Virus record (IMG/VR): IMGVR_UViG_3300042453_002850
Coordinates: 1-64,000 of that record
Length of the DNA: 64,000 bases
From: a virus
Strand: one strand, 5' to 3'
The notes beneath the pieces are model-generated. The model ran no database searches. It worked only from the letters and a program-made list of their open reading frames with translations, and had not been told where the DNA came from. This document shows positions 1-6,942 of this stretch, piece after piece. Within the stretch, counting starts at the first letter, position 1, and each line of letters begins with the position of its first letter. Position numbers and translations under genes: made by a program.

Positions 1-34
1 CAACCAGAGACTCCGGACTATCAGATTTTGATAA

Positions 35-64
35 AACAAAAAACCCCCACCTTTCGGTGAGGGT
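35..64 (-). terminator. Intrinsic terminator of the small membrane-protein gene
   Basis: On the minus strand an ACCCTCACC / GGTGGGGGT stem with a GAAA loop (43-64) is followed by a T run. It lies just downstream of the stop codon at 82. The same hairpin recurs near 399-420 and 635-660. Confidence 0.85.
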
Positions 65-81
65 CATTTGTGTTGTGTTAC

Positions 82-252
82 TTAATCTTTTATCTTACTT
101 AACCCAAAGAACAATCCAAGACAAAGAAAAATAAGACAAAAATATCCGACCATTGGATGGACTTTTTCCCTATTGTATTCATAGAACATAGGGAATAACA
201 TTAATAACACCCAAATTAACACCACAACCAATATCCAAAAAATGTTTTTCAT
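82..252 (-). CDS. Small hydrophobic membrane protein, 56 aa
   Basis: A 56-residue protein with two strongly hydrophobic segments (about residues 3-22 and 36-51) separated by a short charged stretch, so probably a two-helix inner-membrane protein. The reading frame stays open further upstream, but I take the ATG at 252. A well-formed TTG-N19-TATATTTG promoter lies 20 nt upstream of it and a terminator lies just beyond the stop, giving a compact single-gene cassette. The family is not recognised. In a phage it could be a lysis, exclusion or envelope-stress protein, but nothing in the sequence decides this. Confidence 0.6.
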   Translation of the reverse strand: MKNIFWILVVVLIWVLLMLFPMFYEYNREKVHPMVGYFCLIFLCLGLFFGLSKIKD

Positions 253-271
253 AATAAAGGTTTTAACGATA

Positions 272-301
272 CAAATATACACATAAATCCATAATACACA
301 A
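272..301 (-). promoter_or_regulatory. Bacteroidota-type promoter for the 82-252 gene
   Basis: On the minus strand TTG (299-301) is followed after 19 nt by TATATTTG (272-279), matching the -33 TTG / -7 TAnnTTTG promoter of Bacteroidota. The start codon lies 20 nt downstream. Confidence 0.75.
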
Positions 302-390
302 CCTTTTACATAAATAAGTAATCCACATTCCGAAACCTCTCCATCCCGTGTCGTTGGAAATTTGTCTGGATTTCCTCCAATCCAAGATAA

Positions 391-420
391 AAATAAAAAC
401 CCCCACCTTTCGGTGAGGGT
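391..420 (-). terminator. Intrinsic terminator of a short gene-less transcript
   Basis: Same ACCCTCACC-GAAA-GGTGGGGGT hairpin (399-420) and T run as at 35-64, but here it follows a promoter by only about 50 nt with no CDS between. Confidence 0.8.
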
Positions 421-446
421 CAAAACTAAAATCATGAAAAAATGCT
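391..446 (-). ncRNA. Predicted ~55-nt transcript between promoter and terminator
   Basis: From the -7 element at 452-459 transcription would start near 446 and end at the hairpin 399-420. The transcript would be a short leader plus the terminator hairpin. No ORF fits. A similar unit exists at 1131-1193. Whether it is a functional small RNA or an emptied gene cassette cannot be told from sequence. Confidence 0.35.
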
Positions 447-447
447 T

Positions 448-548
448 CACACAAATATACAAACAAATTTCATACCCACAACCATCGGTGAAAAATAATT
501 CTTCAAGAACTTGACATCTTAGGCACCGTAAAATATTTGTCTGGATTT
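448..548. repeat. Direct repeat copy 1 (~100 bp, pairs with 1195-1290)
   Basis: The first half, about 50 bp from 448, is almost identical to the sequence from 1195, and the similarity continues more loosely up to a shared TTTGTCTGGA box. Each copy contains a minus-strand promoter. Confidence 0.8.
452..481 (-). promoter_or_regulatory. Bacteroidota-type promoter inside direct repeat copy 1
   Basis: Minus-strand TTG (479-481), 19-nt spacer, TATATTTG (452-459). It drives only a ~55-nt unit ending at the terminator 391-420. Confidence 0.7.
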
Positions 549-630
549 CCATAACACAAGATAAGTGTCATACACCTTTTCCAGACAAAATTTCCCCTTG
601 AGTCTTCAGACTATCAGAATTTGATAAAAC

Positions 631-660
631 AAAAAAACCCCCACCTTTCGGTGAGGGTTT
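631..660 (-). terminator. Intrinsic terminator of the 680-970 gene
   Basis: Third copy of the GAAA-capped hairpin with T run. A second hairpin (GAAAAGGGT / ACCCTTTTC, about 674-697) overlaps the 3' end of the gene, so termination may be double. The flank 609-658 repeats 16-64. Confidence 0.8.
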
Positions 661-679
661 CATAATACAAGAAAAGGGT

Positions 680-970
680 TTAGTTACCCTTTTCTTTGAT
701 GAGGTCTTGGATTTGTTTCCAATACTTTGGTAAACGACTACCACACTTTTGGAGGTGTTTCTCGTTGAGTGTACGACCCGATAGTACCCACTTTGAACAA
801 TAGGTTAGATACCGACTATCGGAGGAATTGAACCCCCTATTGTTGTAAACGGAGGTCTGACCTGTCTGTTGTTCATCGGAGGTCTGTCGTTCATATAGGA
901 CAACAAGAGAACGATGAATCCACTTCGGGTTGGAACGAAGGTTGTTTTGGATTTCTTCTTTGGTGAACAT
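680..970 (-). CDS. Conserved small phage protein, 96 aa
   Basis: A basic, polar 96-residue protein with no signal peptide or membrane segment. Its N-terminal part reads like a helical segment (residues 2-25), followed by a YERQTSDEQQT stretch and a C-terminal helix ending LPKYWKQIQDLIKEKG. I recall similar small proteins from large phages but know no function. The gene forms a self-contained cassette: its own promoter 35 nt upstream (1005-1032) and one or two terminators directly after the stop. The ATG at 970 is the first plausible start after the promoter. Confidence 0.75.
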   Translation of the reverse strand: MFTKEEIQNNLRSNPKWIHRSLVVLYERQTSDEQQTGQTSVYNNRGFNSSDSRYLTYCSKWVLSGRTLNEKHLQKCGSRLPKYWKQIQDLIKEKGN

Positions 971-1004
971 AAGGTAAAAGGTTTAAGAGTGAAAATTGAA
1001 GACA

Positions 1005-1032
1005 CAAATATAATAAAAAAACAAATAGACAA
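1005..1032 (-). promoter_or_regulatory. Bacteroidota-type promoter for the 680-970 gene
   Basis: Minus-strand TTG (1030-1032), 17-nt spacer, TATATTTG (1005-1012), 35 nt upstream of the ATG. Confidence 0.65.
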
Positions 1033-1130
1033 CGAATAATTTATCCACAAGTTATTAACAATCAAAGGAATAGATATCCACGGGACTTTTCAAAATCTGT
1101 CTGGATTCCCTTCCCAATCCGATATAAAAT

Positions 1131-1172
1131 TAAAAACCCCCACCGAAGGATTGATAATCCTTGGTGAGGGTT
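1131..1172 (-). terminator. Intrinsic terminator with an extended hairpin
   Basis: On the minus strand AACCCTCACC pairs with GGTGGGGGTT and is extended inwards by AAGGATT / AATCCTT, followed by a T run. It is a longer version of the cassette terminator. A promoter lies about 30 nt upstream with no CDS between. Confidence 0.75.
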
Positions 1173-1194
1173 CCACCTTTAAACTATGAAACAA

Positions 1195-1290
1195 CACACA
1201 AATATACAAACAAATTTCATACCCACAACCATCGGTGAAAAATAATTTTTCACGAACAACTTGACATCCCTGGGACAGCAAAATTTTTGT
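1195..1290. repeat. Direct repeat copy 2 (pairs with 448-548)
   Basis: Near-identical to 448-548 over its first half, again ending in a TTTGTCTGGA box, and again containing a promoter pointing to the minus strand. Confidence 0.8.
1199..1228 (-). promoter_or_regulatory. Bacteroidota-type promoter inside direct repeat copy 2
   Basis: Minus-strand TTG (1226-1228), 19-nt spacer, TATATTTG (1199-1206). Drives a ~60-nt gene-less unit. Confidence 0.7.
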
Positions 1291-1357
1291 CTGGAATTTG
1301 TGTTACCATTGGAAACGTATCCAGACAAATACATTACCAGGTCCCCTGAAGAGTAAC

Positions 1358-1440
1358 TCCCCGTACCTACCCCCTACCATAGGGGTGTACCCCTCCCCCC
1401 TCCCGTATCCCCCCTCGTTAATATGTTTTTTGGGGGTCTA
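1358..1440 (-). other. G-rich tract on the minus strand, possible G-quadruplex
   Basis: The plus strand is a run of C blocks. On the minus strand, runs of 6, 3, 6 and 4 G separated by 1-4 nt occur around 1393-1420, which fits the G3+N1-7 quadruplex pattern. This is striking in such AT-rich DNA. It lies downstream of the HNH operon. Confidence 0.5.
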
Positions 1441-1443
1441 AAT

Positions 1444-1514
1444 AGGGGGGACAATAGTCTAGCCGAAATTTTTTCGGAAATTTTTCCAAAATTCGACTTT
1501 ATGGTCAAAAACGA
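1444..1514. repeat. Imperfect direct repeat, left copy (pairs with 3816-3885)
   Basis: Both copies start GGGGGACAATA, continue with a GAAATTTTT-CGGAAA stretch and a TTGACTTT-like stretch. They flank the three-gene HNH operon. Confidence 0.6.
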
Positions 1515-1544
1515 AAAAAAAATTTCCGAAAAAATTTTCAAAAA

Positions 1545-2012
1545 TTAGGAAAGTGGTCTTTTTTTGGTACGTTCTCTCCTCATTTTTTCTCTTTCTAATG
1601 AGTTCTTAGTGTTTAACTCAATCACCTCATCAATTTCATTTTGGTTAATTACCACGGAACCGTCAATTGTGAGATGGTATATTTTTTTTGGTTTCTTAAT
1701 TTGGATTTTTGTTTCATAAGAGTCGTTCGCGTAAATCTCAATATTACTTAATGATAGATTAGTTTCATCCCCGTCCCTGAATTTTAACTTATAATATCCT
1801 TTAGCAATCTTACCAAATAAAGTTTCACATATCAAATCTTCAACATACATGGAAATTTCGAGTCTACCATTTTTATATAAATCCACTCTAGGTTTTGTAT
1901 CGTTACCTCTAAAGTAATATTTTTTAAATTTACCTGTTTGTAAATCCACTACCATACCATCGTCGGTTAAACAATAGTCGTTTTCAAAATCGGGTATCGG
2001 TTTATTTTGCAT
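1545..2012 (-). CDS. NUMOD4/HNH-associated-like protein, 155 aa
   Basis: The N-terminal half (residues 8-95) has the pattern of HNH homing-endonuclease accessory domains: a short strand opening (NDYCLTDDGMVVDLQTGK), a lysine-rich strand, a 'YVEDLICETLFG' helix where NUMOD-type proteins have 'vHrLV..aF', and a DGDETNLSLSNIEI ending. No HNH catalytic residues are visible. The C-terminus is basic. It is the third gene of an operon: its ATG overlaps the 3' end of the preceding gene by 11 nt. It may be a DNA-binding partner of the two upstream HNH-like proteins; this is an inference. Confidence 0.55.
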   Translation of the reverse strand: MQNKPIPDFENDYCLTDDGMVVDLQTGKFKKYYFRGNDTKPRVDLYKNGRLEISMYVEDLICETLFGKIAKGYYKLKFRDGDETNLSLSNIEIYANDSYETKIQIKKPKKIYHLTIDGSVVINQNEIDEVIELNTKNSLEREKMRRERTKKRPLS

Positions 2013-2802
2013 ACATTAAAATTATATTTTTACAAAAAGTTTTAAGTTGTTCAGTTGTTGCGTCGTTTTTCATAAGATTTGCCAATCGTGAAATTACCCA
2101 TACGTTATTTTTTACGTAACCCTTACTATTTTCTATTCTATCGACACTTTGTGAGTCATTATTAAAAAACTCTTTTGAGTGGGTATTATAATCAATTTTA
2201 ATACCTAAAAATGGACAATATTCATTTATAATGATATCTTCAGGTTTAATGTCCATGAATTTACCTTTTTTCTTATAATAATCTCTAGATACTTTTGTCT
2301 TTAATTTAGTGTGTACATATTTTTGTTTTGTCAGTAAGTTTGCGTCGTTAATATACTCCCAAATAATTTTTTGTGGTGGTAGGGTCAAATGATTTACCGC
2401 CAAATCATATATTACTTTGTGTTGTTCAGTTTCTAAATTATGGTAGTCCTTTGGTAATATACCAGCGTCCACCATTTTATTTAATCTAACCTCAATTTTT
2501 CTTTTGTTTTTGTCAACCTTTTCAGTCTGCTTCTTAATTTTTATAATTTTTTTCCGTTCTATGGATTTGTTTTTTCTTACCTCTTTATTTTTTTCTTTTA
2601 AAAGGGATAATATATCATCAAAATCATTCGATTTTAATTTATCCATTAATTCTTCTTGGTTTTTTGTGTATGGGTAGGTTTTAGGTAAAATCCCAACATC
2701 AATCAAATTAGTTTTTAATTCACTTCTTTTTTTATTTAAATTGATTATTGATTTGTTGGCTTGTGACCAAGTTTTTTTATATTCATTGTACTTATAACGC
2801 AT
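2002..2802 (-). CDS. HNH-type endonuclease-like protein, 266 aa
   Basis: The C-terminal ~75 residues match the phage HNH pattern: CPFLGIKIDY, then a spacer, then SVDRIENSKGYVKNNVWVIS, then RANxMKNDAT. The DRI-x2-SKGY-x5-V-x-VIS core is typical of HNH nucleases in large phages. The N-terminal two thirds is lysine-rich with two copies of a ~30-residue repeat (DVGILPKTY... and DAGILPKDY...), probably DNA-contacting. A TTG at 2808 is in frame, but the ATG at 2802 is preferred; it overlaps the upstream gene by 11 nt. Likely a homing endonuclease or a nicking enzyme. Confidence 0.7.
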   Translation of the reverse strand: MRYKYNEYKKTWSQANKSIINLNKKRSELKTNLIDVGILPKTYPYTKNQEELMDKLKSNDFDDILSLLKEKNKEVRKNKSIERKKIIKIKKQTEKVDKNKRKIEVRLNKMVDAGILPKDYHNLETEQHKVIYDLAVNHLTLPPQKIIWEYINDANLLTKQKYVHTKLKTKVSRDYYKKKGKFMDIKPEDIIINEYCPFLGIKIDYNTHSKEFFNNDSQSVDRIENSKGYVKNNVWVISRLANLMKNDATTEQLKTFCKNIILMYAK

Positions 2803-3769
2803 TTTCAATAGAATTTAAAATTTTTAAACCATTTGTGGCAAATATTAAAAGTTCGTTTTCTGTTGCCTTATTTTTCATCTTGTTTGCTCTTAATGAAATA
2901 ACCTGAATATTACCTTTTACAAGACCTTTAGATGAATCGATTCTATCACATGTATAATAATTTGGTTTATTAAAATCTTTCGGGTCGGTAGATAAAGGTA
3001 CTTCCAATAATGGACATTTTTCGGGAATCACGATGTCATTAATTGTGAGGTTAAAATTAAAACCAAAATCCAAATGAGATTTATAAAGTCTATATAACAA
3101 CCTACCCTCAGGGGTACTGTGTTCAACGTACTTAATAACATAATGATTTTTTGTTTTACCCAACCAATTTTTATTAACGTCATCCACAATCATTTGTTGG
3201 GTTTCATTTAACTCATCACCTAATGGTGGTAAAATTTGGCACATTCTGAGTCTATGGAAAACATTTTTGGGTAGGGATGTTGCGGTATAACCGGGCAAAT
3301 CACTTAATTTTTTGGGTTTTTCATTAATAACCTTAGGAGATTTTACTTCATCATTGTTTTTAGGTAAAGGTGTATTCTCTTTAAGAATTTGTCGTTTTTC
3401 TATTTTTAATTTCTCGAAATAAGTAAAATCGTTTTTTTCAATTTCATCAATTATTTTTTGTTGCTCGTCATTGAGTGGTTGACCATATAGTGGTAGAATA
3501 TTATTTTCCCTAAGATAATTTCTAACCCGCGCTCTTTTTTCTCTAAAATAAATTTCGTCGGGAGATAGCCTTTCTCTAACGCCCCATCCATATTTATTTT
3601 TTACCTCTTCCCAATAACTAAAATCTAAATTGACTATGTTGTCATATATAACTTGTTGTTCTGAAGTGTATTCTTCTTTATTTGGTGGTAGGTGGCCCAA
3701 TTCGACCAATCTACTTAGGATAAATCGTCTCTTTTCTTTTAATTTCTTTTGATTGTTTTTTCCTATCAT
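2792..3769 (-). CDS. HNH-type endonuclease-like protein with three N-terminal repeats, 325 aa
   Basis: First gene of the operon. The C-terminus carries the HNH-like core CPLLEVPLS, then CDRIDSSKGLVKGNIQVISL and RANKMKNKAT. Three copies of a ~35-residue repeat sit upstream (near residues 20-55, 85-120 and 175-210), each of the form L-x4-ILPP-x4-L-x-E-QQ-x-I-x-DEI. The same repeat occurs in the next gene, so the two are paralogues of different repeat number. Flanking ~70-bp direct repeats at 1444 and 3816 could mark this operon as a mobile unit. Confidence 0.7.
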   Translation of the reverse strand: MIGKNNQKKLKEKRRFILSRLVELGHLPPNKEEYTSEQQVIYDNIVNLDFSYWEEVKNKYGWGVRERLSPDEIYFREKRARVRNYLRENNILPLYGQPLNDEQQKIIDEIEKNDFTYFEKLKIEKRQILKENTPLPKNNDEVKSPKVINEKPKKLSDLPGYTATSLPKNVFHRLRMCQILPPLGDELNETQQMIVDDVNKNWLGKTKNHYVIKYVEHSTPEGRLLYRLYKSHLDFGFNFNLTINDIVIPEKCPLLEVPLSTDPKDFNKPNYYTCDRIDSSKGLVKGNIQVISLRANKMKNKATENELLIFATNGLKILNSIENAL

Positions 3770-3815
3770 TTCTTCTTTTTTTAAAAAGTATACGAAAAAA
3801 AAAGGAGAATAAAAA

Positions 3816-3885
3816 GGGGGACAATACCTTAACAGAAATTTTTCCGGAAAAAATCTGAAAAATTGACTTTTTATTGAAAATCCGT
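3816..3885. repeat. Imperfect direct repeat, right copy
   Basis: Partner of 1444-1514: GGGGGACAATA start, GAAATTTTTCCGGAAA stretch and TTGACTTTTT stretch in the same order. Confidence 0.6.
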
Positions 3886-4051
3886 TCTGGAAATTTTCCA
3901 GAAAAAATCTGAAAACTTAAAAGTAACCCCTATTTCTGAAAAAAAAATTTTGGGAAAAAATCTAAAAATTTGAAAAAAGACCAAAAACCCTTTCTAGAAT
4001 TTCCGGTAAATTTTTAAAAAAATAGTAAATGCCGTTTTTTTTATTTAGAAT

Positions 4052-4059
4052 ATATTTAT
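4052..4059 (+). promoter_or_regulatory. ATATTTAT motif before the 4073 gene
   Basis: Copy of the motif that precedes many leader-protein genes; 13 nt before the ATG. Confidence 0.45.
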
Positions 4060-4072
4060 TTAAAAAAATATC

Positions 4073-4585
4073 ATGAAAAAACAAACATTAAAGGAAGAGA
4101 TTCATCAAATAAAAAATATGATGAAAAAATTAATGAATGAACAACCTTTTAACGATGATGGTGAACCAATGATGACCCATTCACAATATAGAGATTATAG
4201 TGAACCATCGGAACCGGATTATGATGAACAACCTAGATATGATAAAGAAGACTTTAATATTAAAAAATCAATGGAAAATGATTTAGAAAAAAACGATATT
4301 TTGTTGGAAACATTTGACGGTAATGAATATTTTATTAGATGCAAGGGTCACATGGATTTTAATATTTATTTCATAAATGATGAGGAAATAGAAATCCATA
4401 CGTATAAGGATAACGATGAAAAAGGAACATCACAAACATTTGGATATGAGGATGCGTTAAAATTTATTTTAAGTCACAAAGATTCTTTTTTGTCATTTAA
4501 CGATGCCGTTAAAGAAGTCAATAGGGAAAATGAAATTCATTATAGTGACGAACGAAATAGAAGAGCGGAGAGTGGGTTCGGTTAA
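4073..4585 (+). CDS. Leader-bearing acidic protein, 170 aa
   Basis: Residues 1-23 form a basic amphipathic helix ending KKLMNE, followed by an acidic, low-complexity stretch (residues 24-60). This matches the shared leader described in the findings, with predicted cleavage after E23. The rest (about 70-165) alternates short strands and helices and is not a known family to me. No membrane segment. Single-gene unit: ATATTTAT motif upstream and a strong terminator at 4592-4622. Likely a virion cargo protein of unknown role. Confidence 0.7.
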   Translation: MKKQTLKEEIHQIKNMMKKLMNEQPFNDDGEPMMTHSQYRDYSEPSEPDYDEQPRYDKEDFNIKKSMENDLEKNDILLETFDGNEYFIRCKGHMDFNIYFINDEEIEIHTYKDNDEKGTSQTFGYEDALKFILSHKDSFLSFNDAVKEVNRENEIHYSDERNRRAESGFG

Positions 4586-4591
4586 GACACC

Positions 4592-4622
4592 AAACCCCAC
4601 CCCAAAATGGTGGGGTTTTTTA
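4592..4622 (+). terminator. Intrinsic terminator after the 4073 gene
   Basis: AAACCCCACC pairs with GGTGGGGTTT around a 7-nt loop, followed by a T run. Confidence 0.9.
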
Positions 4623-4631
4623 TTTATTAAA

Positions 4632-4639
4632 ATATTTAT
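4632..4639 (+). promoter_or_regulatory. ATATTTAT motif before the 4657 gene
   Basis: Motif copy 17 nt before the ATG, directly after the preceding terminator, which fits a promoter element. No TTG at the -33 distance. Confidence 0.5.
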
Positions 4640-4656
4640 GTATATTATTTAACATT

Positions 4657-5202
4657 ATGAAAAATTTAAACGAAAACATTCAACGTATAAAACAAATGAT
4701 GAACACCATTAATGAGGGTTCATTTGATAACCCAATTGAACCCGAGATTTCATTGGAGGTTAGGCAGGGTATTACCAAAGTTCTTAATAAGTTTATTCAA
4801 AATCCCGAACTTTATGATTATTCTGTTAGTGCTTTCGATGGGGAGTTTATGATTGAGGACGAAGAGGGGGATGAGACTTTAACATATGAATTTGATATTA
4901 ATTACACCAGTAGGTCTAGTTACAGTTCCGGTGTTATGTATCTTCCAGGGGGTGACCCGGGTTATCCTCCTTCATGGGATTTTGCGGAATATAAATTCGA
5001 TATCACAAGATTAACATATTCCAAATTTATTGAGGGAAGTGGTAATACTGTTCTATACAAAGATAAGGATATTACAAATTTCCTTAAGGTTCAATTGAGT
5101 AATGGAATGTCAGGAGAAGAATTTATGTATGATAATTTTAATGATGAGATTCAAGAAAAAGAGTCAGATATTGACTATGATGACCCTGATTCTGATTTTT
5201 AA
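4657..5202 (+). CDS. Leader-bearing acidic protein, 181 aa
   Basis: Begins with the type-B leader MKNLNENIQRIKQMMNTINE, predicted to be cut after E20, almost the same as the leaders of the 4073 and 6379 genes. The body is acidic, rich in aromatic residues, with a Gly/Pro/Tyr-rich loop (LPGGDPGYPPSWDF, about residues 95-110) and an acidic tail. No known domain recognised. It stands alone between its own motif and a ~70-nt gap. Predicted virion cargo. Confidence 0.7.
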   Translation: MKNLNENIQRIKQMMNTINEGSFDNPIEPEISLEVRQGITKVLNKFIQNPELYDYSVSAFDGEFMIEDEEGDETLTYEFDINYTSRSSYSSGVMYLPGGDPGYPPSWDFAEYKFDITRLTYSKFIEGSGNTVLYKDKDITNFLKVQLSNGMSGEEFMYDNFNDEIQEKESDIDYDDPDSDF

Positions 5203-5250
5203 TTAAAGAATTTTTTTTTAATCGTCAATCTAAATTATTAAACATATAAG

Positions 5251-5258
5251 ATATTTAT
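5251..5258 (+). promoter_or_regulatory. ATATTTAT motif before the 5277 gene
   Basis: Motif copy 18 nt before the ATG; starts a likely five-gene run to 7800. Confidence 0.5.
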
Positions 5259-5276
5259 ATATTAAAAATCAAATCA

Positions 5277-5951
5277 ATGTATAAGAACTTTAGTTTAACC
5301 GACGAAGAGAAAATTCAGATTCTCGAACAACACAAAACACACGGTTACAGAAAACCATTAAATGAAGGTCAATTAGAAGAGGATGATTTGGATTACGAGG
5401 GGTTTAATGAAAGGGATGACCTTCAAAGATTAAGAGATTCAATCGATAAAAACAAGATGGTGAGTGTTGCGTTTGTTAAAAAGGACGGAACGGTAAGACA
5501 CATGTTGATTAGAAAAAATCTAAGTTCATATGTTCCAAGTGATAGAGAAAAGACCGACGCTCAAATGAATGTGGAAATGAATCATGACCTTAAAAAGGTT
5601 GTGGATGTTAATTCATATAAAAAGGAACTCAAGAGGTTAAGAAATGAAAATCCTGAGATGAACGCCGACGAAATGAAAGCAATGGCATCAAAAGGAGCAT
5701 GGAGGTCAATTAATCTTAAAAATGTTCTTGGGTTCATGGTGGGAGGACAATTCATTGACCTTCGTGATGAAAATGATATTATGGGTAGATATGGTGAAGA
5801 TGTGTATACATCTCTTACCAAATCAATGACCGATGCAATGAATCAAGAGGTACAACAAAATGAACCAGAAAATCAAGATAATCCAATGATAAATGAATCG
5901 AAAAAAACATTTATGGATTTCTTTAATCGAATGGAAAATCAACCATTATGA
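5277..5951 (+). CDS. SH3-like beta-barrel phage protein with leader, 224 aa
   Basis: Residues 1-30 are a leader ending KPLNE (cut predicted after E30). Residues 45-160 contain the MVSVAFVKKDGTVRHM... and AWRSINLKNVLGFMVGG strands that I associate with the SH3 beta-barrel-fold proteins annotated in phages of Bacteroidota. The middle holds a Lys/Glu-rich helical insert. Near the C-terminus MINESKKTFMDFF resembles a second leader-type cleavage site. The stop overlaps the next ATG (ATGA), coupling it to the holin-like gene. Predicted virion or morphogenesis protein. Confidence 0.6.
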   Translation: MYKNFSLTDEEKIQILEQHKTHGYRKPLNEGQLEEDDLDYEGFNERDDLQRLRDSIDKNKMVSVAFVKKDGTVRHMLIRKNLSSYVPSDREKTDAQMNVEMNHDLKKVVDVNSYKKELKRLRNENPEMNADEMKAMASKGAWRSINLKNVLGFMVGGQFIDLRDENDIMGRYGEDVYTSLTKSMTDAMNQEVQQNEPENQDNPMINESKKTFMDFFNRMENQPL

Positions 5952-6382
5952 AATTGAATTCATTAACGGACCCTTTTGTTTTTTTAACAACATCATTTAC
6001 CGCACTTTTGGCTTTTATTTGTTCTTATTTTTTTAATTTATACATGAACAATTCCGACCAATATTTGGCGGTTATTGGTGTAATGTTTTTAGATGGGATT
6101 TTTGGAATAATTGCTGGAACAAAGAGGGAAGGTTTTAAGACACATAAGGCGTTAAGTATATTAAAAAACACTTTTGTTTGGTTGTTAATATTAACTGTGG
6201 TATTAATGATTGAAAAGGGTTTTATGGGAACATCATGGTTAAGTGAAGTTATTATTGTTCCATTTATGGTTTTCCAATTAATAAGCGCCATGAAAAATGC
6301 ATCACTTTCAGGTTACATAAAATCGGGATTGTTAAATGAAATTTTGGAAAAAATTGATAAACATAAACATGTCGATGAATGA
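5948..6382 (+). CDS. Phage holin-like membrane protein, 144 aa
   Basis: Four hydrophobic segments (about residues 8-32, 40-58, 72-92 and 98-116) and the DGIFGIIAGTKREGFKTHKA loop correspond to the toxin-secretion/phage-lysis holin family (Phage_holin_4-like), where a short D-G-x-x-G motif is followed by a basic loop and Ser/Lys. The C-terminus is charged. Holins permeabilise the inner membrane so that the endolysin can reach the peptidoglycan; a GH19 endolysin is encoded at 17771. It overlaps both neighbours by 4 nt, so it is translated within the leader-gene operon. Confidence 0.65.
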   Translation: MKLNSLTDPFVFLTTSFTALLAFICSYFFNLYMNNSDQYLAVIGVMFLDGIFGIIAGTKREGFKTHKALSILKNTFVWLLILTVVLMIEKGFMGTSWLSEVIIVPFMVFQLISAMKNASLSGYIKSGLLNEILEKIDKHKHVDE

Positions 6383-6912
6383 ACCTACAAGAAAATATAA
6401 ATAGAATTAAATCAATAATGAAATCCGTTAATTCTGATATTAACGAAGTATCTGAAGAAGGTTATCAATTGATTTTGGACAAATATTCCGAATCAAGATT
6501 GATTATGACAGAAGATACTACAATCAATTTTAGGGAATTTAATAATCAAGAGATAGGTTATAAACCAAAAGGTTTATGGTATGGAATTGGTGTTTCTTGG
6601 ATTGATTGGGTTCGAAGTGAAATGCCCGATTGGGAATACGATAACATATTTAAGATAGATTTAAATGAATCAAATATGTTAATGATTGATACTTTGGAAA
6701 AACTGTATTCTTTTAATAAAGAATTTGGTGTGAAAACCCATGTATTTACCCAAATTAATTGGAAAAAAGTTTCAAATTCATATGGTGGAATTGAAATATC
6801 ACCATATATGTGGCCAGCGAGAAGGGAGTTAGATTGGTATTATGGTTGGGATGTTGCTTCGGGTTGTGTTTGGAATAAAAATGTTATCCAAAATATTGAA
6901 AAAATAATTTGA
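6379..6912 (+). CDS. Leader-bearing conserved phage protein (GLWYG / VASGCVWN), 177 aa
   Basis: The leader (residues 1-23, ending SDINE) is nearly the same as that of the 4657 gene. The body has striking motifs: KPKGLWYGIGVSWIDW (about 63-78), KIDLNESNMLMIDTLEKL, and GGIEISPYMWPARRELDWYY-GWDVASGCVWN near the C-terminus. I remember related proteins from large phages, and the architecture recalls ADP-ribosyltransferase-like folds, but I cannot point to the usual catalytic triad. The enzymatic guess is therefore weak. ATGA overlap with the holin-like gene. Confidence 0.6.
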   Translation: MNLQENINRIKSIMKSVNSDINEVSEEGYQLILDKYSESRLIMTEDTTINFREFNNQEIGYKPKGLWYGIGVSWIDWVRSEMPDWEYDNIFKIDLNESNMLMIDTLEKLYSFNKEFGVKTHVFTQINWKKVSNSYGGIEISPYMWPARRELDWYYGWDVASGCVWNKNVIQNIEKII

Positions 6913-6930
6913 TATTTTTAAAGTTTAAAA

Positions 6931-6938
6931 CTATTTAT
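6931..6938 (+). promoter_or_regulatory. Variant (CTATTTAT) motif before the 6943 gene
   Basis: Motif variant only 4 nt before the ATG; if it is a -10-like element the transcript would be almost leaderless. Confidence 0.3.
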
Positions 6939-6942
6939 ATAC

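Larger units (their letters stand above)
253..679 (-). other. Intergenic cassette region without a gene
   Basis: About 430 nt with no credible CDS. It contains the promoter of the upstream small gene, a second promoter (452-481) followed within about 60 nt by a terminator (391-420), half of a ~100-bp direct repeat (448-548) and the terminator of the 680-970 gene. A longer hydrophobic frame extending through 253-552 crosses these elements and is not counted as coding. Confidence 0.6.
971..1544 (-). other. Intergenic region with a second gene-less cassette and a G/C-skewed tract
   Basis: About 570 nt with no credible CDS. It holds the promoter of the 680-970 gene, a promoter-terminator unit (1131-1228), direct repeat copy 2, a pyrimidine-rich tract (about 1358-1440) and the first copy of a 70-bp repeat that recurs beyond the HNH operon at 3816. 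Confidence 0.6.
3770..4072. other. AT-rich divergent intergenic region
   Basis: About 300 nt between the minus-strand HNH operon and the plus-strand leader genes. It contains the right copy of the 70-bp direct repeat (3816-3885), several TCCGGAAA/TTCCAGAAA-like palindromic stretches each followed by AAAATCTGAAAA, and the ATATTTAT motif of the 4073 gene. I see no gene. Confidence 0.6.

Noticed and set aside
253-552. Long hydrophobic frame extending the 82-252 gene upstream on the minus strand
   Set aside because: It crosses two promoters and a terminator and half of a direct repeat; the ATG at 252 right after a promoter explains the conserved part.
805-1065. Minus-strand frame of 86 codons overlapping the 680-970 gene
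   Set aside because: It overlaps a better, cassette-framed gene and spans its promoter; composition is not protein-like.
1-1172. Possible CRISPR array formed by repeated ACCCCCACCTTTCGGTGAGGGT blocks
   Set aside because: Spacing is irregular (hundreds of bases), the repeats are intrinsic terminators with T runs, and there are no cas-like genes nearby.
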